From: Zhihengliuella flava
Lineage (GTDB): Bacteria > Actinomycetota > Actinomycetes > Actinomycetales > Micrococcaceae
DNA: 64,000 nt
Assembly: GCF_015751895.1 (NCBI RefSeq)
Contig: NZ_JADOTZ010000001.1
Coordinates: 2,604,001-2,668,000 of the forward strand
Reading direction: 5' to 3'
Both the position numbers and the translations under genes were made by a program. Position 1 is the stretch's first letter, and each line of letters opens with the position of its first letter. The notes below the pieces were generated by a model that saw only the letters and a program-made list of their open reading frames with translations, was not told the origin of the DNA and ran no database searches. Below are positions 34,415 through 45,021 of this stretch, piece after piece.

Positions 34415-35458
34415 ATGACGGCAGAAGACGACGCCCGCGGCGCGGGTGCTCAGCATCCCGTTGTTGCGGCCGAGTCTGCCGCCGTCGCCAAGCCCACCCA
34501 CGAGCGCCACGTGCCGGTGCTCTTGGACCGTTGCGTGGGCCTCCTCGAGCCAGCTGTCCTCGCGGCTCGGGCCGCCGGTCGAGCGCCTGTACTGGTTGAC
34601 TGCACGCTGGGCATGGGCGGCCACTCAGAGGCGATCTTGACGCGATTTCCCGACGCTCGCCTCATTGGTTTGGACCGCGACGAACAAGCGCTAGCTCTCG
34701 CCGGAGAGCGGCTCAAAGACCTGGCGGACCGGACGGATTTGGTCCACGCCGTGTACGACGAGATCTATGACGTCGTGCAGGAGTTGGATCTCCCAGGGGT
34801 CGACGGCGTGCTGTTTGACCTCGGAGTGTCGTCGCTGCAGTTGGACGAGCGCGACCGCGGCTTCGCGTATTCCTACGATGCGCCGCTCGACATGCGCATG
34901 GACCCGTCGCGAGGCCCGACCGCTGCAGATCTGGTCAATTCCGCGACGCACGGAGAGCTGGCCCGGATCATTCGCACGTGGGGAGAGGAGCGATTCGCCT
35001 CACGCATCGCGTCCGCGATCCTGACTGCCCGTGAGGTCAAACCCATTACCTCGACCTCTGGCCTGGTTGACGTGATCAGATCTGCCGTTCCGGCAGCGGC
35101 GGCCCGCACGGGCGGACACCCCGCCAAGCGAACGTTTCAGGCGCTGCGCATCGCGGTCAACGAGGAATTGGACGTGCTTGAACGAGCCATTCCGGCGGCC
35201 ATGAAGGCCGTTCACGTTGGTGGCCGTGTGGTGGTGATGAGTTACCACTCGCTCGAAGACAAGATCACCAAGCGATTTTTTCAGGCCGGCTCGCGGTCAT
35301 CAGCCCCGGCCGGTTTCCCCGTCGAGCTCGACGAGCACAAGGCTCGGTTTAAGACACTGACCAAGGGCACCGAAAAGCCCACCGCTGACGAAATCGAAGA
35401 GAACCCCCGGGCAGCATCCGCCAAGCTGCGCGCGGTTGAACGGATCATGAAGGACTGA
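34415..35458 (+). CDS. rsmH: 16S rRNA (cytosine-1402-N4)-methyltransferase RsmH (MraW)
   Basis: A 347-aa SAM-dependent methyltransferase for 16S rRNA C1402. The conserved start [13 protein letters not shown] is preceded by about 30 extra residues. The SAM-binding motif is [18 protein letters not shown], then [44 protein letters not shown] and a late [17 protein letters not shown] are family signatures. GAGAGGGG precedes ATG 34415. Its TGA overlaps the ftsL ATG as TGATG. The gap upstream (34206-34414) is GC-rich with no clear promoter. Confidence 0.95.
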   Translation: MTAEDDARGAGAQHPVVAAESAAVAKPTHERHVPVLLDRCVGLLEPAVLAARAAGRAPVLVDCTLGMGGHSEAILTRFPDARLIGLDRDEQALALAGERLKDLADRTDLVHAVYDEIYDVVQELDLPGVDGVLFDLGVSSLQLDERDRGFAYSYDAPLDMRMDPSRGPTAADLVNSATHGELARIIRTWGEERFASRIASAILTAREVKPITSTSGLVDVIRSAVPAAAARTGGHPAKRTFQALRIAVNEELDVLERAIPAAMKAVHVGGRVVVMSYHSLEDKITKRFFQAGSRSSAPAGFPVELDEHKARFKTLTKGTEKPTADEIEENPRAASAKLRAVERIMKD

Positions 35459-36192
35459 TGGAAATGCGTGCACCAGCCACCATCCGCCGCCAGCAGCGTG
35501 AGTCCGCAGCTGTGTATGGCGGGAGTATCGACGGGGCGACGGCACGCGTTGTCGAGCCTTCGCTGCAGCCAGCGGTCGAGCAGTCTCAGCGTCGCCGAAC
35601 CGTCCTCTCGATAGTTCCCGCGGTCACGCGTAATCGACGCCTGCCGTTCCTTCTGATGTGCGTTGCGTTTCTCATCGCCGCGCTCACATCGGTACTGCTG
35701 CTCAACATTCAGGTCTCGAGCGGTCAGTACGAGTTGGTCAAGCTGCGTTCCGCGCAGACGTCCTTGGTCCAGGAAAACGAGGCATTGACTCAAGAGGTGC
35801 AATACCTGGAGGCGCCACAGAATATCGCCTCAAAGGCGGCTGAACTGGGCATGGTGCCGGCTGGCAACGTCGCGGCCATCGACCTCTCGACCGGAGAAGT
35901 TTCAGGTGTCGCTACGGCGGCCGGTTCCGAGGACACAGTAACGTCGCTGTTGAGCGGACCGGAGCGTCCGTTCACGGAACCGGCCCCGGTGTCTTCCGTC
36001 GGTTCGGGCACTGACAATCCACCGGCTTCGGGTGCGGAGTCATCGTCCCCGGCATCCGAGTCGGCCGGAGCTGAGAAGCCAGCCGAAGAACCGCAAACAC
36101 CTGCACAGGGCAGCAAGCCAACGTTTAGCTCGGAGGAGCTGAACGGCGGAACGATTCCGGCACCTCAGGTATCGGACGCACACGACGGATAG
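35458..36192 (+). CDS. ftsL: Cell division protein FtsL-like, with long C-terminal tail
   Basis: A 244-aa bitopic protein in the ftsL position. About 58 cytoplasmic residues precede a membrane helix (LPFLLMCVAFLIAALTSVLLL, about 61-82). A periplasmic-side coiled coil follows (SGQYELVKLRSAQTSLVQENEALTQEVQYLE, about 88-120). Residues 135-244 are a Ser/Pro/Ala/Glu-rich tail, unusually long for FtsL. In division complexes FtsL pairs with FtsB and activates FtsW/FtsI. Identity rests mainly on position and topology, because FtsL sequences diverge quickly. It begins inside the rsmH stop codon (TGATG). Confidence 0.82.
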   Translation: MEMRAPATIRRQQRESAAVYGGSIDGATARVVEPSLQPAVEQSQRRRTVLSIVPAVTRNRRLPFLLMCVAFLIAALTSVLLLNIQVSSGQYELVKLRSAQTSLVQENEALTQEVQYLEAPQNIASKAAELGMVPAGNVAAIDLSTGEVSGVATAAGSEDTVTSLLSGPERPFTEPAPVSSVGSGTDNPPASGAESSSPASESAGAEKPAEEPQTPAQGSKPTFSSEELNGGTIPAPQVSDAHDG

Positions 36193-36232
36193 GCGAGCAG
36201 ATCGCCGCGAGAGCACACGGGGAGAAATAGGT

Positions 36233-38065
36233 ATGGCGCCCACGCGGAAACCTCGGCTACGTGAACGCGGCGTGACTCGGCTCCGGGCTGGCCTCGCGGT
36301 GTGTCTGGTGCTGTTGCTGCTGCTGTCAGGACGGTTGTTCTTCCTCCAGGGGCTAGATCCAGAAGCGGTGGCTCAGGAAGCCACTAGCAACCGTACGCGT
36401 ACTGTGCAGATTGACCCCGCCCGCGGGGACATTCTTGATGCGCATGGTCGGACCCTCGCGACGTCGGTGATTCGCTACGACCTCGTCGTCGATCAGAAGT
36501 GGTATGAGGAGGAATTCACCCGGCGTAATCAGGAGACGGGGGAGCGTGAAGACGTGACAATTCACTCCGTCATCGGCGAGCTGGAGCCGCTCCTCGGCGT
36601 CGACGCTGAGACGCTCCGCGCCTCGCTCATCCCGACCGATCCGGAAGACCCAGTGCGCTACTCGGTGGTCGCGAAAAGCGTGACGCCCGAGGTCAAGGAG
36701 CGCGTGTTGGAACTTGGCATCCCGGGCATGACCACCAAGCAGCGCAGTGACCGTCAATACCCGAACGCGTCTCTCGCGGGAACGCTGCTCGGTTTTCTCA
36801 GCGCCGCGTCGCTGAACGAGGCCGAGCAGGAGACCGGAGCCGAGGGGATTGAACTCACTCAGGAAGAGCACTTGGCCGGTACTCCCGGTGAACGCACGTT
36901 CGAAGTCGGTGCCGACGGGATTCGCATTCCCATGGCGACGTATTCGGAGACACCTGCCGTCGACGGACAGGACGTCAAGCTCACCATCGATAGCGATATT
37001 CAGTGGGCGGCACAGAACGCCGTGATGCAAAAGCAAGAGCAATACAATCCGGACTTCGTCGCGGCCATCGTCATGGAAATTGAGACGGGCAATCTCATTG
37101 CCGTGGCTGATTCCACGTCCGTCGACCCGAATGACCCGGCCGCTACCGAGGGTGAGTTCCGCCGATCCAAGGCCTTACTTCACGCGTTTGAACCGGGGTC
37201 CACGGGCAAGCTGGCCACGTTCGCCGCGGCCCTCGATGCGGGCAAGGTGACACCCACAGAGGCGTTCGAGGTGCCGAATGCCTACACCGTACAAAATGAG
37301 ACGATCAACGACTCGCTAGAGCATGCGACGTACGACATGACGGCAGCAGGAATCTTCGCCCGGTCCTACAACACCGGCACGGTGATGATCGGTAATCGCC
37401 TGAGCAATGAAGAACGCTACGACTTTTTCCAGAAGTTCGGCGTCGGCCAGTATCTGCCGATCGGGTTGCCGGTGAGCCAAGGTATTTTTGCCGACCCGGC
37501 CGTGTGGGATCGTCGGCAGCAATTCACCACCATGTTTGGTCAGGCCTACACCCAAACCCTCCTCCACACGGCCATGCAGTTCGGGTCGATCGCCAATGAT
37601 GGCCTCAAGGTGCAGCCGCGGCTCGTCGACGCCTACATCGACCCGGATGGCACCGAGCATGAAGCCGAATCCCCAGCACCGGAGCGCGTGGTTTCTCAGG
37701 AGACGTCGGACATCCTGCTCGGCATGATGGAAACGGTGGTGACCAACGGTACGGCTCAGGGGGCCGCCATCGACGGCTATCGGGTCGGCGGCAAGACGGG
37801 CACTGGCCAGGCGGCCGGGCCCAACGGCGGCTACGACGGCTACACCAGTTCCTTCACGGGCGTCGCCCCCTTGGATGATCCGAAGTACGTGGTGGCTGTC
37901 ACGATGCATCGGCCCCAGGGCAACTGGAGGGACTGGAGCGTCACGGATACCTTTAAAACCATCATGGAGCAGACTCTGAACACCTACGACGTCCCGCCGT
38001 CGAACAGCGCACCGGACCCGTACAAGGTCTTTATCGGCGATCGCCAAGACTACGGCTGGGAGTAG
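36233..38065 (+). CDS. ftsI: Septal peptidoglycan transpeptidase FtsI (PBP3 class)
   Basis: A 610-aa class B penicillin-binding protein. One membrane helix (LAVCLVLLLLLSGRLFFL) lies near 20-38, then the pedestal dimerisation domain (QIDPARGDILDAHGRTLATS). The transpeptidase motifs are Ser323 in FEPGSTGK (SxxK), SYN at 378-380 and KTG at 521-523. It cross-links septal peptidoglycan with FtsW. The C-terminus lacks the PASTA domains found in some Gram-positive PBPs. Forty bases separate it from ftsL. Confidence 0.95.
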   Translation: MAPTRKPRLRERGVTRLRAGLAVCLVLLLLLSGRLFFLQGLDPEAVAQEATSNRTRTVQIDPARGDILDAHGRTLATSVIRYDLVVDQKWYEEEFTRRNQETGEREDVTIHSVIGELEPLLGVDAETLRASLIPTDPEDPVRYSVVAKSVTPEVKERVLELGIPGMTTKQRSDRQYPNASLAGTLLGFLSAASLNEAEQETGAEGIELTQEEHLAGTPGERTFEVGADGIRIPMATYSETPAVDGQDVKLTIDSDIQWAAQNAVMQKQEQYNPDFVAAIVMEIETGNLIAVADSTSVDPNDPAATEGEFRRSKALLHAFEPGSTGKLATFAAALDAGKVTPTEAFEVPNAYTVQNETINDSLEHATYDMTAAGIFARSYNTGTVMIGNRLSNEERYDFFQKFGVGQYLPIGLPVSQGIFADPAVWDRRQQFTTMFGQAYTQTLLHTAMQFGSIANDGLKVQPRLVDAYIDPDGTEHEAESPAPERVVSQETSDILLGMMETVVTNGTAQGAAIDGYRVGGKTGTGQAAGPNGGYDGYTSSFTGVAPLDDPKYVVAVTMHRPQGNWRDWSVTDTFKTIMEQTLNTYDVPPSNSAPDPYKVFIGDRQDYGWE

Positions 38066-38068
38066 GGA

Positions 38069-39706
38069 ATGCCCACCGACCTCTCTACCGCCGAGCGCGC
38101 CTTTCGCCCGGTTCATCCGCCGCGGGTGCGCCTGAGCGACATCGCCCGCGCCGTGCCCGCTCTGTCCGTGACGGACGACGCCGTCGTCAGTGGTGTGTGC
38201 CTCGATTCCCGAGCTGTGCAAGCGGGGGACCTCTACATCGGGCTCCCCGGCGCCCGAGCGCACGGGGCCACCTTTTCCGACGCGGCGGCCGCCGCCGGCG
38301 CGGCCGCGATCCTCACGGATGACGAGGGCCTTGCAGCAGCCGCGGCGACCGGCTTGCCCGTGGTGAGCACGACGTCGGTGCGCGCGGTGATCGGTGACGT
38401 GTCCGCGTGTGTCTTCGGAACCCAGTCCGATGCGCCCGCCCTCTTCGGGGTGACCGGCACGAACGGCAAGACCACCACGACCTATTTTCTCCGCTCGCTC
38501 CTGAATGCTCTGGGGCGGAGCACAGGACTGATCGGAACGATTGAGATCGTCGCGGGGCAGACCCCCATTCCGTCAGTTCTCACGACCCCCGAAGCGACGC
38601 AACTCCATGCGCTGCTCGCGCGAATGCGGGACGGCGGCATCGACGCCACGGCGATGGAGGTGTCCTCTCATGCCTTGGACTACGGGCGGGTCGCGGGCCT
38701 GCGCTACGCCGTGGCAGGTTTCACCCAACTCACTCAGGATCATTTGGATCTGCACGGCACGATGGAGGAGTACTTCGCCTCCAAAGCGCGCCTCTTTGAG
38801 CCGGAGACGAGCCGCGCCGCGGTCGTCACCGTGGACGACGCGTGGGGGCGGCTCCTGGCCGCGCGGCGTCGAGAGACCGGCTCCCACGTTCTGACGCTCG
38901 CCACCCGAGACGACGGCGCGGAGGCCGACTGGACGGTGACGGACGTGGCTGCTCACGGATTAGGCCACGAGTTCACGTTGCGGAACGCTACAGGCGACGC
39001 CGTGAGCGCCCGGGTGGGGCTGCCAGGGGACTTCAACGTCTCTAACGCGGCGCTGGCCCTGACGATGATCTTGGCCTCTGGGATCGGTGTGGCCGCTCTC
39101 CAGCAGGCTCTCGACGAGCAGGATCCGCTCTCCGTTGCGGTGCCGGGACGGATGCAGGTGATCTCCCACCGGCCGGCCGCCGTGGTGGACTTTGCTCACA
39201 ACGCTGATGCGCTCCAACGTGCTATTGCTGCGGTGCGTCCAGCGTCCGGCCGAGTCATCACCGTGTTCGGGGCTACGGGGGACCGGGACGCCACGAAGCG
39301 GCCCGTGATGGGGGCGGTCGCCGCCGAGTGCAGCGACGTCGTGATCATCACCGATGACGATCCGCATAGCGAGGATCCAGCGGCCATCCGCTCGGACGTC
39401 CTCGCCGGGGCGCGCCAGGCCGTAACGGACCAGTCCCTGACCACAGCCGTGATCGAGGCGTCCCCGCGGGCCGCTGCCATCCGTCACGCGGTTCAGCTCG
39501 CCACCGAAGAGGACACCATCCTCGTGGCTGGGCGTGGGCATGAGACGGTGCAGGACGTCGCCGGCGTCGATCATGCGCTCGACGATCGTACGGAGCTCAG
39601 CGCAGCGCTGGTCGCCGCGGGATTCACACCGATCGCCTCCAACGAGACCAGCACCACCGCCTCAGAAGCCGACGGCCAGCGTGGTGAGGGAGTAAAGTCC
39701 TCATAG
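38069..39706 (+). CDS. murE: UDP-N-acetylmuramoyl-tripeptide synthetase MurE, probably L-lysine-adding
   Basis: A 545-aa Mur ligase adding the third residue of the peptidoglycan stem. The ATP loop is GVTGTNGKTTTTYFL (about residue 128), the carbamylated-lysine region MEVSSHALDYGR, and DFAHNADALQRAI the C-terminal domain entry. The amino-acid selectivity motif, DNPR in diaminopimelate-adding enzymes, reads DDPHSEDP. Loss of the Arg that grips the extra carboxylate argues for L-Lys (or ornithine) addition. The gene starts 3 bases after the ftsI stop with GGGAG upstream. Confidence 0.93.
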   Translation: MPTDLSTAERAFRPVHPPRVRLSDIARAVPALSVTDDAVVSGVCLDSRAVQAGDLYIGLPGARAHGATFSDAAAAAGAAAILTDDEGLAAAAATGLPVVSTTSVRAVIGDVSACVFGTQSDAPALFGVTGTNGKTTTTYFLRSLLNALGRSTGLIGTIEIVAGQTPIPSVLTTPEATQLHALLARMRDGGIDATAMEVSSHALDYGRVAGLRYAVAGFTQLTQDHLDLHGTMEEYFASKARLFEPETSRAAVVTVDDAWGRLLAARRRETGSHVLTLATRDDGAEADWTVTDVAAHGLGHEFTLRNATGDAVSARVGLPGDFNVSNAALALTMILASGIGVAALQQALDEQDPLSVAVPGRMQVISHRPAAVVDFAHNADALQRAIAAVRPASGRVITVFGATGDRDATKRPVMGAVAAECSDVVIITDDDPHSEDPAAIRSDVLAGARQAVTDQSLTTAVIEASPRAAAIRHAVQLATEEDTILVAGRGHETVQDVAGVDHALDDRTELSAALVAAGFTPIASNETSTTASEADGQRGEGVKSS

Positions 39707-39708
39707 CC

Positions 39709-41178
39709 ATGATTGAACTCAACACAGCCCAGATCGCCGAGATCACCGGCGGCCGCCTCAGCGCTACCGCGGACCCAGCCGCTCGGATCATGGGCGTCGA
39801 TACCGACTCGCGTCAGATGCAGCCCGGATGGCTCTTTGTGGCCAAGCCCGGTGAAGTCTCTGACGGACACCATTTCATTGACCAAGCGTTCGCAGCTGGC
39901 GCGCGCCTGGCGCTGACCGAGCGCGTCACGCTGGATGCGAGTGGCAACGAGCACCCGGCTGTCATCGTCGAAGACGCCGTGGACGCCATGGGCCTCATCG
40001 CGGCCCATCAGGTGGCCTATCTCAAGGCCCGCGGCGCGCGCGTTGTCGGCATTACCGGCTCGGCGGGCAAAACCACCACCAAAGACCTTCTCGCGGCCGT
40101 TCTCTCGACCGACGGTGAAACGCTCTCACCCGTTGGCTCCTACAACGGCGAAGTCGGCGTTCCCCTGACGGTCTTCCGTGCGGAGGAGACGACGCGCAAT
40201 CTCGTCATTGAGATGGGCGCGACAGGGATCGGCCACATTACCTATCTCACGGACATGGTCGTCCCTGACGTGGGCGTCGTCCTCTGCGTGGGCACGGCAC
40301 ACGCCGGCGAATTCGGCGGTGTGGACAACATTGAGCAGGCCAAAGGTGAATTGGTCGAGGCCCTCAGCGCTGACGGCACCGCCGTCGTGAACCTTGACGA
40401 CGCGCGCGTCGCCCGGATGCGTCAGCGAACTCAAGCGCGCATCGTCGGATTCGGCATTGACCCGGCGCCACAAGAGCACGAGGTCCTCGGAGCGAGCGAT
40501 GTTTCGGTGGGCGCGAATGGATGCCCAGAGTTTGACCTGACGTTCCCCGATGGGTCCCGTCACCACGTTCAGTCAGGGTTGATGGGGCGCCACCACGTGT
40601 ACAACGTCTTGGCCGCTGCGGCCGCCGGTTATGCTCTCGGGGTGGCGCCAGCGACGATTGTCGAGCAACTTGACGGCCGTGGGCCAGCGAGCCGCTGGCG
40701 CATGGAGCGGACGGAGCGGCCCGACGGCGTCACCGTCATCAATGACGCCTACAACGCGAATCCGGAATCCATGCGCGCTGCTCTGCAGACGCTCGCCGAG
40801 CTGGGACTGCCCGACGGCGACGGCGCCGCTCGCCGTACGTGGGCGGTGCTGGGCCCCATGCTGGAACTTGGCGACGAATCCCTCCTCGAGCACGACCTTC
40901 TGGGCCGCCAGGCGGTGCGGTTGAACATCAAGAAGCTCGTGGTCATCGGTGCTGAGGCCAAGCCCGCGTACAACTCGGCAGTCCTGGAGGGTAGCTGGGG
41001 GGACGAGGCGTACTACGTCGAGACCTGCGACGAAGCTGCGGCTTTGCTGCAGCGTGAAATCGCCAGCGGGGATATCGTATTGTTCAAGTCGTCCAACTCG
41101 GCAGGCTTGCGGCACTTGGGCGATCAGGTAGCGCAGGCACATCCGAACGCCGCCCTTGTCGAGGAGAGCTCAGAATGA
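39709..41178 (+). CDS. murF: UDP-N-acetylmuramoyl-tripeptide--D-Ala-D-Ala ligase MurF
   Basis: A 489-aa Mur ligase that joins D-Ala-D-Ala to the muramoyl tripeptide. Its ATP loop is [30 protein letters not shown]-like sequence ([13 protein letters not shown]) and [12 protein letters not shown] are MurF signatures, with [17 protein letters not shown] in the C-terminal domain. It starts 2 bases after murE and overlaps mraY as ATGA. Length is normal. Confidence 0.95.
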   Translation: MIELNTAQIAEITGGRLSATADPAARIMGVDTDSRQMQPGWLFVAKPGEVSDGHHFIDQAFAAGARLALTERVTLDASGNEHPAVIVEDAVDAMGLIAAHQVAYLKARGARVVGITGSAGKTTTKDLLAAVLSTDGETLSPVGSYNGEVGVPLTVFRAEETTRNLVIEMGATGIGHITYLTDMVVPDVGVVLCVGTAHAGEFGGVDNIEQAKGELVEALSADGTAVVNLDDARVARMRQRTQARIVGFGIDPAPQEHEVLGASDVSVGANGCPEFDLTFPDGSRHHVQSGLMGRHHVYNVLAAAAAGYALGVAPATIVEQLDGRGPASRWRMERTERPDGVTVINDAYNANPESMRAALQTLAELGLPDGDGAARRTWAVLGPMLELGDESLLEHDLLGRQAVRLNIKKLVVIGAEAKPAYNSAVLEGSWGDEAYYVETCDEAAALLQREIASGDIVLFKSSNSAGLRHLGDQVAQAHPNAALVEESSE

Positions 41179-42284
41179 TTGCACTACTTTTGGGCGCTTC
41201 GATTGCGCTGCTTCTCTCCTTCATTGGCACGCCCGTCTTGATCCGCCTGTTGGTCCGGCGCCAGTACGGCCAGTTTGTCCGCGATGACGGGCCGACGTCC
41301 CACCACACCAAGCGGGGGACCCCCACCATGGGCGGTGCCATGATTGTGCTGTCCGTCGTCGTGGCGTACTTCCTGACCCATGGGATCCGCATGCTCACGG
41401 CAGAGCATGCCACCGGGCCGACGGCGTCTGGCTTGCTGCTGCTCTTCCTCATGGTGGGTATGGGCCTCGTGGGCTTCCTCGACGACTTTACGAAGATCTC
41501 CAAGCAACGCAGTCTGGGGCTCACGGCGTGGCAGAAGGTCTTCGGCCAAGCAGTCGTGGGCATCGCCTTTGCGTTGCTGGCATTGCAGTTCCCGGACGAT
41601 AAGGGACTGACTCCGGCCTCGCTGAACATCTCCTTTATCCGCGATATCCCGTGGCTGGACCTTGCCTTCTTCGGCCCGGTCATCGGCGCCATCCTGTTTG
41701 TGATCTGGGCGAACCTCATCGCCACCGCCACGACGAACGGCGTCAATGTCACCGATGGGCTCGACGGACTGGCCACCGGCGCTTCGATCATGGTGTTTGG
41801 GGCTTACACGCTCATGGGAATCTGGCAATACAATCAGGCCTGTGGCTCTTCCCGGTCGATCGGTTCCGTGTGTTACGAGGTGCGGGATCCCATGGATCTC
41901 GCCCTGCTCGGAGCCATTCTGTGCGGTGCGCTGATTGGCTTCCTGTGGTGGAACACCTCGCCAGCCCATATTTTCATGGGCGACACGGGCTCGCTGGCCA
42001 TTGGCGGCGCCCTGGCGGCCTTCGCCATCCTTTCCCGCACTGAGTTGCTGCTCCTGGTGCTGGCGGGCCTCTTCGTCATCATCACGCTGTCCGTCATCAT
42101 TCAGGTGGGGTACTTCAAGATCTCTGGTGGTCAGCGCGTGTTCCTGATGGCTCCGCTGCAGCATCACTTCGAGCTGAAGGGATGGGCCGAGGTCACCGTC
42201 GTGGTCCGCTTCTGGATCGTGGCCGGGCTCTTCGTGGCGGCCGGTCTGGGAATCTTCTATGCCGAATGGGTGGTGGGGCTCTAA
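41175..42284 (+). CDS. mraY: Phospho-N-acetylmuramoyl-pentapeptide transferase MraY
   Basis: A 369-aa integral membrane enzyme with about ten helices that makes lipid I from UDP-MurNAc-pentapeptide and undecaprenyl phosphate. Conserved loops are [30 protein letters not shown] with the Asp pair, [12 protein letters not shown] and [17 protein letters not shown]. The late [14 protein letters not shown] motif is also complete. The murF stop overlaps its start as ATGA, and murD begins directly after its stop. Confidence 0.96.
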   Translation: MIALLLGASIALLLSFIGTPVLIRLLVRRQYGQFVRDDGPTSHHTKRGTPTMGGAMIVLSVVVAYFLTHGIRMLTAEHATGPTASGLLLLFLMVGMGLVGFLDDFTKISKQRSLGLTAWQKVFGQAVVGIAFALLALQFPDDKGLTPASLNISFIRDIPWLDLAFFGPVIGAILFVIWANLIATATTNGVNVTDGLDGLATGASIMVFGAYTLMGIWQYNQACGSSRSIGSVCYEVRDPMDLALLGAILCGALIGFLWWNTSPAHIFMGDTGSLAIGGALAAFAILSRTELLLLVLAGLFVIITLSVIIQVGYFKISGGQRVFLMAPLQHHFELKGWAEVTVVVRFWIVAGLFVAAGLGIFYAEWVVGL

Positions 42285-43820
42285 ATGACGTCGCTCGACG
42301 AACTGACCAGTTGGGATGCGGACTTTACCGGGCTTCGCGTGGTCGTCGCCGGCCTCGGAGCCAGCGGCTTCTCCGCCGCCGACACGCTGATTGAACTCGG
42401 CGCGCGCGTCGTCGTCGTGGACGGGCGTGATTCGGAAGAGAACGCCCAGCGCGGGGACACGCTGAAGATCGTCGGCGCCGCCGACGTCCTCTTGGGCGCT
42501 GAGCACCAGGACCGGTTGCCGAAGATCGACGGCGAAGAGGCGGACCTCGTGGTCGTCTCGCCTGGCTGGAACCCCCGCCAGCCGCTCATCGCAGAAGCCG
42601 AGGCTGCCTCGATTCCGGTCTGGGGCGACGTCGAACTCGCGTGGCGTGTGCGTCAGCGGGAGGGCCGGCCGACGGCCGAGTGGCTGGTGCTGACCGGAAC
42701 CAATGGCAAGACGACCACCGTGTCGATGGCCGAATCCATGTTGCAGGCCGCCGGGCTGCGCGCTCTCGCCGTCGGCAACGTCGGCACCCCTATTCTGGAC
42801 GCGATCCGCGATCCGCAGGGCTATGACGTGCTCGTCGTTGAACTCTCCAGTTTTCAGCTGCACTACACGCACACGATGTCCCCGCTCGCGTCCGTGGTGC
42901 TCAACCTCGCCGAGGATCACGTGGATTGGCACGGTTCTTTCGAGGCCTATCGGGAGGCGAAGGCGCGGATCTACGAACGCACGCGCGTCGCAGCGATCTT
43001 CAATGCACAGGCGCCGGAGACCATCCGGATGGTGGAGAACGCCGACGTGATCGAGGGCTGCCGGGCGATCGGATTCACCACGGACGTGCCAGCTCGCAGC
43101 ATGGTGGGCCTCGCCGAGGGCCTCTTGGTCGATCGGGCCTACCTCGAGGACCGGGCCAATTCAGCGATCGAGCTCGCGACTTTGGAGGACGTCGGCGAAT
43201 TGGCCGCGCGGCACAACGTGGCCAACGCCCTGGCGGCGGCGGCCCTCGTGCGCGCTTATGGCGTGCCGCCGGAGTCCATCCGGGACGGATTGCGGTCCTA
43301 CCAACCGGGCGATCATCGGATCCAGGCCGTCGCGCGGCGCGACGACATCCTGTGGATCAACGATTCGAAGGCCACCAACCCTCATGCCGCCGCCGCATCC
43401 CTCTCGTCGTTCCGGTCTGTCGTCTGGATCGCCGGCGGGCTGTCTAAGGGTGTTGACTACCACGATTTGATTGCGGACAACGCGGATCGCTTGCGCGCCG
43501 TCGTGACCATCGGCCTAGACACCGCGGATCTTGAGGCGGCACTGAGAGAACACGCTCCGAATGTGCCCGTCTTGCCCACCGGGGTGAGAGACACTGGAGA
43601 AGGCCAGCAGGATGCCTCACCGGGCGCCGTGATGCGGCGCGCGGTGGAACGCGCGGCGGAGGTCGCGCAAGCCGGGGACACGGTCTTGATGGCGCCCGCG
43701 GCGGCATCGATGGACCAATTCGCGTCCTACGCGCAGCGTGGAAATGCCTTTATTGAGGCGGTCAGTGAATTGATGGAAGACCCCGGACGGGGTGGTGAAG
43801 CGGAGTCGGAGGGCAGCTGA
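42285..43820 (+). CDS. murD: UDP-N-acetylmuramoylalanine--D-glutamate ligase MurD
   Basis: A 511-aa Mur ligase adding D-Glu to UDP-MurNAc-L-Ala. An N-terminal Rossmann-like domain (VVVAGLGASGFSAADTLIELG) precedes the ATP loop LTGTNGKTTTVSMAESM. ELSSFQLHY, LNLAEDHVDWHG and INDSKATNPHAAAASL are typical MurD segments. The start ATG directly abuts the mraY stop. Somewhat longer than the E. coli enzyme because of loops in the C-terminal domain. Confidence 0.95.
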   Translation: MTSLDELTSWDADFTGLRVVVAGLGASGFSAADTLIELGARVVVVDGRDSEENAQRGDTLKIVGAADVLLGAEHQDRLPKIDGEEADLVVVSPGWNPRQPLIAEAEAASIPVWGDVELAWRVRQREGRPTAEWLVLTGTNGKTTTVSMAESMLQAAGLRALAVGNVGTPILDAIRDPQGYDVLVVELSSFQLHYTHTMSPLASVVLNLAEDHVDWHGSFEAYREAKARIYERTRVAAIFNAQAPETIRMVENADVIEGCRAIGFTTDVPARSMVGLAEGLLVDRAYLEDRANSAIELATLEDVGELAARHNVANALAAAALVRAYGVPPESIRDGLRSYQPGDHRIQAVARRDDILWINDSKATNPHAAAASLSSFRSVVWIAGGLSKGVDYHDLIADNADRLRAVVTIGLDTADLEAALREHAPNVPVLPTGVRDTGEGQQDASPGAVMRRAVERAAEVAQAGDTVLMAPAAASMDQFASYAQRGNAFIEAVSELMEDPGRGGEAESEGS

Positions 43821-43821
43821 C

Positions 43822-45021
43822 GTGACGACCCGGCGGGCAGGCGCGATGACGCGATTTTGGCGTCTGCTCGAAGGCAGCGACGGCGCCCGCAACGGGGGCT
43901 ACTACCTGATCTTGGGTAGCACGTTGGCCATGACAGCCATCGGGTTGCTGATGGTGCTCTCTTCATCGTCGGTTTCCGCCATTTCGCACGAGTCCAATTC
44001 CTACGGACTGTTTCTACGGCAGGGAGTTTTCGCTGTCGTCGGCGTGATCGGCATGCTGGTCCTCGCCCGGATCCCCGCCAGCGGGTATCGCAAGCTGGCC
44101 TGGCCGATCCTCGGCGTCGCCATCTTGGGCTTGCTCTTGGTCCTGACTCCGCTGGGCGTGACGGTCAACGGCAACCGGAACTGGATCGAGATCGCCGGCT
44201 TCCGGGGTCAGCCGTCGGAGGCCGCCAAACTGGCCTTGGCCATCTGGGGCGCCCACGTGCTGGCGACCAAGCGCCACCTGATCAGCGACTGGAAGCACGC
44301 ACTGGTTCCCGTCGTGATTCCCGGCGCAGCGATCATCTGTCTCTTTGTGCTGTTAGGGCACGACGTCGGCACGCTGCTCGTCATTGTGCTCGTGGTGGTC
44401 GCCATTCTGTTCTTGGCCGGGGCGCCCCTGCGCCTCTTCATCGTCGGCGGAGTGCTCGGTCTGGTCGGCATGGTGGCCGTATTCACCATGTCGGACAACC
44501 GCATGCAGCGCCTGAACGCGTGGCTGCAGGTGGATTGTGACGTCAACCCGACGTGCTATCAGCCGATGCACGGTTTCTACGCGTTGGCCTCCGGAGGCTG
44601 GTGGGGGGTCGGCCTTGGGCAGTCCCGTCAAAAATGGAACTACCTCCCCGAAGGTCAGACCGACTACATCTTGGCCATCATTGGCGAAGAGCTGGGGTTC
44701 ATCGGCACACTGGTGATCGTGGTGCTCTTCGCTGTCTTGGCCATCGCGATGTACCGGGTGGCCGTCCGCAGCCAAGATCCGTTCATCCGCGTGGCGACCG
44801 GCGGCATCATGGCCTGGATCATCGGGCAGGCCTTTATCAACATGGGCATGGTGACCGGTCTCTTGCCCGTGATCGGTATTCCGTTGCCCTTTATCTCCTA
44901 TGGTGGATCGGCCCTCGTCATCTCCTTGGCGGCCATCGGTGTTGTCCTCTCTTTCGCCCGGCAATCTGCAGCCGAGGCGGCTTCCCTTCCACCTCAACGA
45001 AAGAACAGTCCGTCGTCATGA
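43822..45021 (+). CDS. ftsW: Septal peptidoglycan polymerase FtsW (SEDS family)
   Basis: A 399-aa SEDS glycosyltransferase with about ten membrane helices that polymerises lipid II at the septum together with FtsI. Diagnostic segments are [63 protein letters not shown] with the catalytic-loop region, and [13 protein letters not shown] 43822 has GGAGGG 8 bases upstream and lies one base after the murD stop. An ATG at 43846 is a second option. The stop overlaps murG as ATGA. Confidence 0.94.
   Translation: MTTRRAGAMTRFWRLLEGSDGARNGGYYLILGSTLAMTAIGLLMVLSSSSVSAISHESNSYGLFLRQGVFAVVGVIGMLVLARIPASGYRKLAWPILGVAILGLLLVLTPLGVTVNGNRNWIEIAGFRGQPSEAAKLALAIWGAHVLATKRHLISDWKHALVPVVIPGAAIICLFVLLGHDVGTLLVIVLVVVAILFLAGAPLRLFIVGGVLGLVGMVAVFTMSDNRMQRLNAWLQVDCDVNPTCYQPMHGFYALASGGWWGVGLGQSRQKWNYLPEGQTDYILAIIGEELGFIGTLVIVVLFAVLAIAMYRVAVRSQDPFIRVATGGIMAWIIGQAFINMGMVTGLLPVIGIPLPFISYGGSALVISLAAIGVVLSFARQSAAEAASLPPQRKNSPSS

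Noticed and set aside
41184-42932. 582-codon open frame antisense to mraY and murD
   Set aside because: Overlaps two certain genes; His/Gln/Asp/Arg-rich translation typical of shadow frames.
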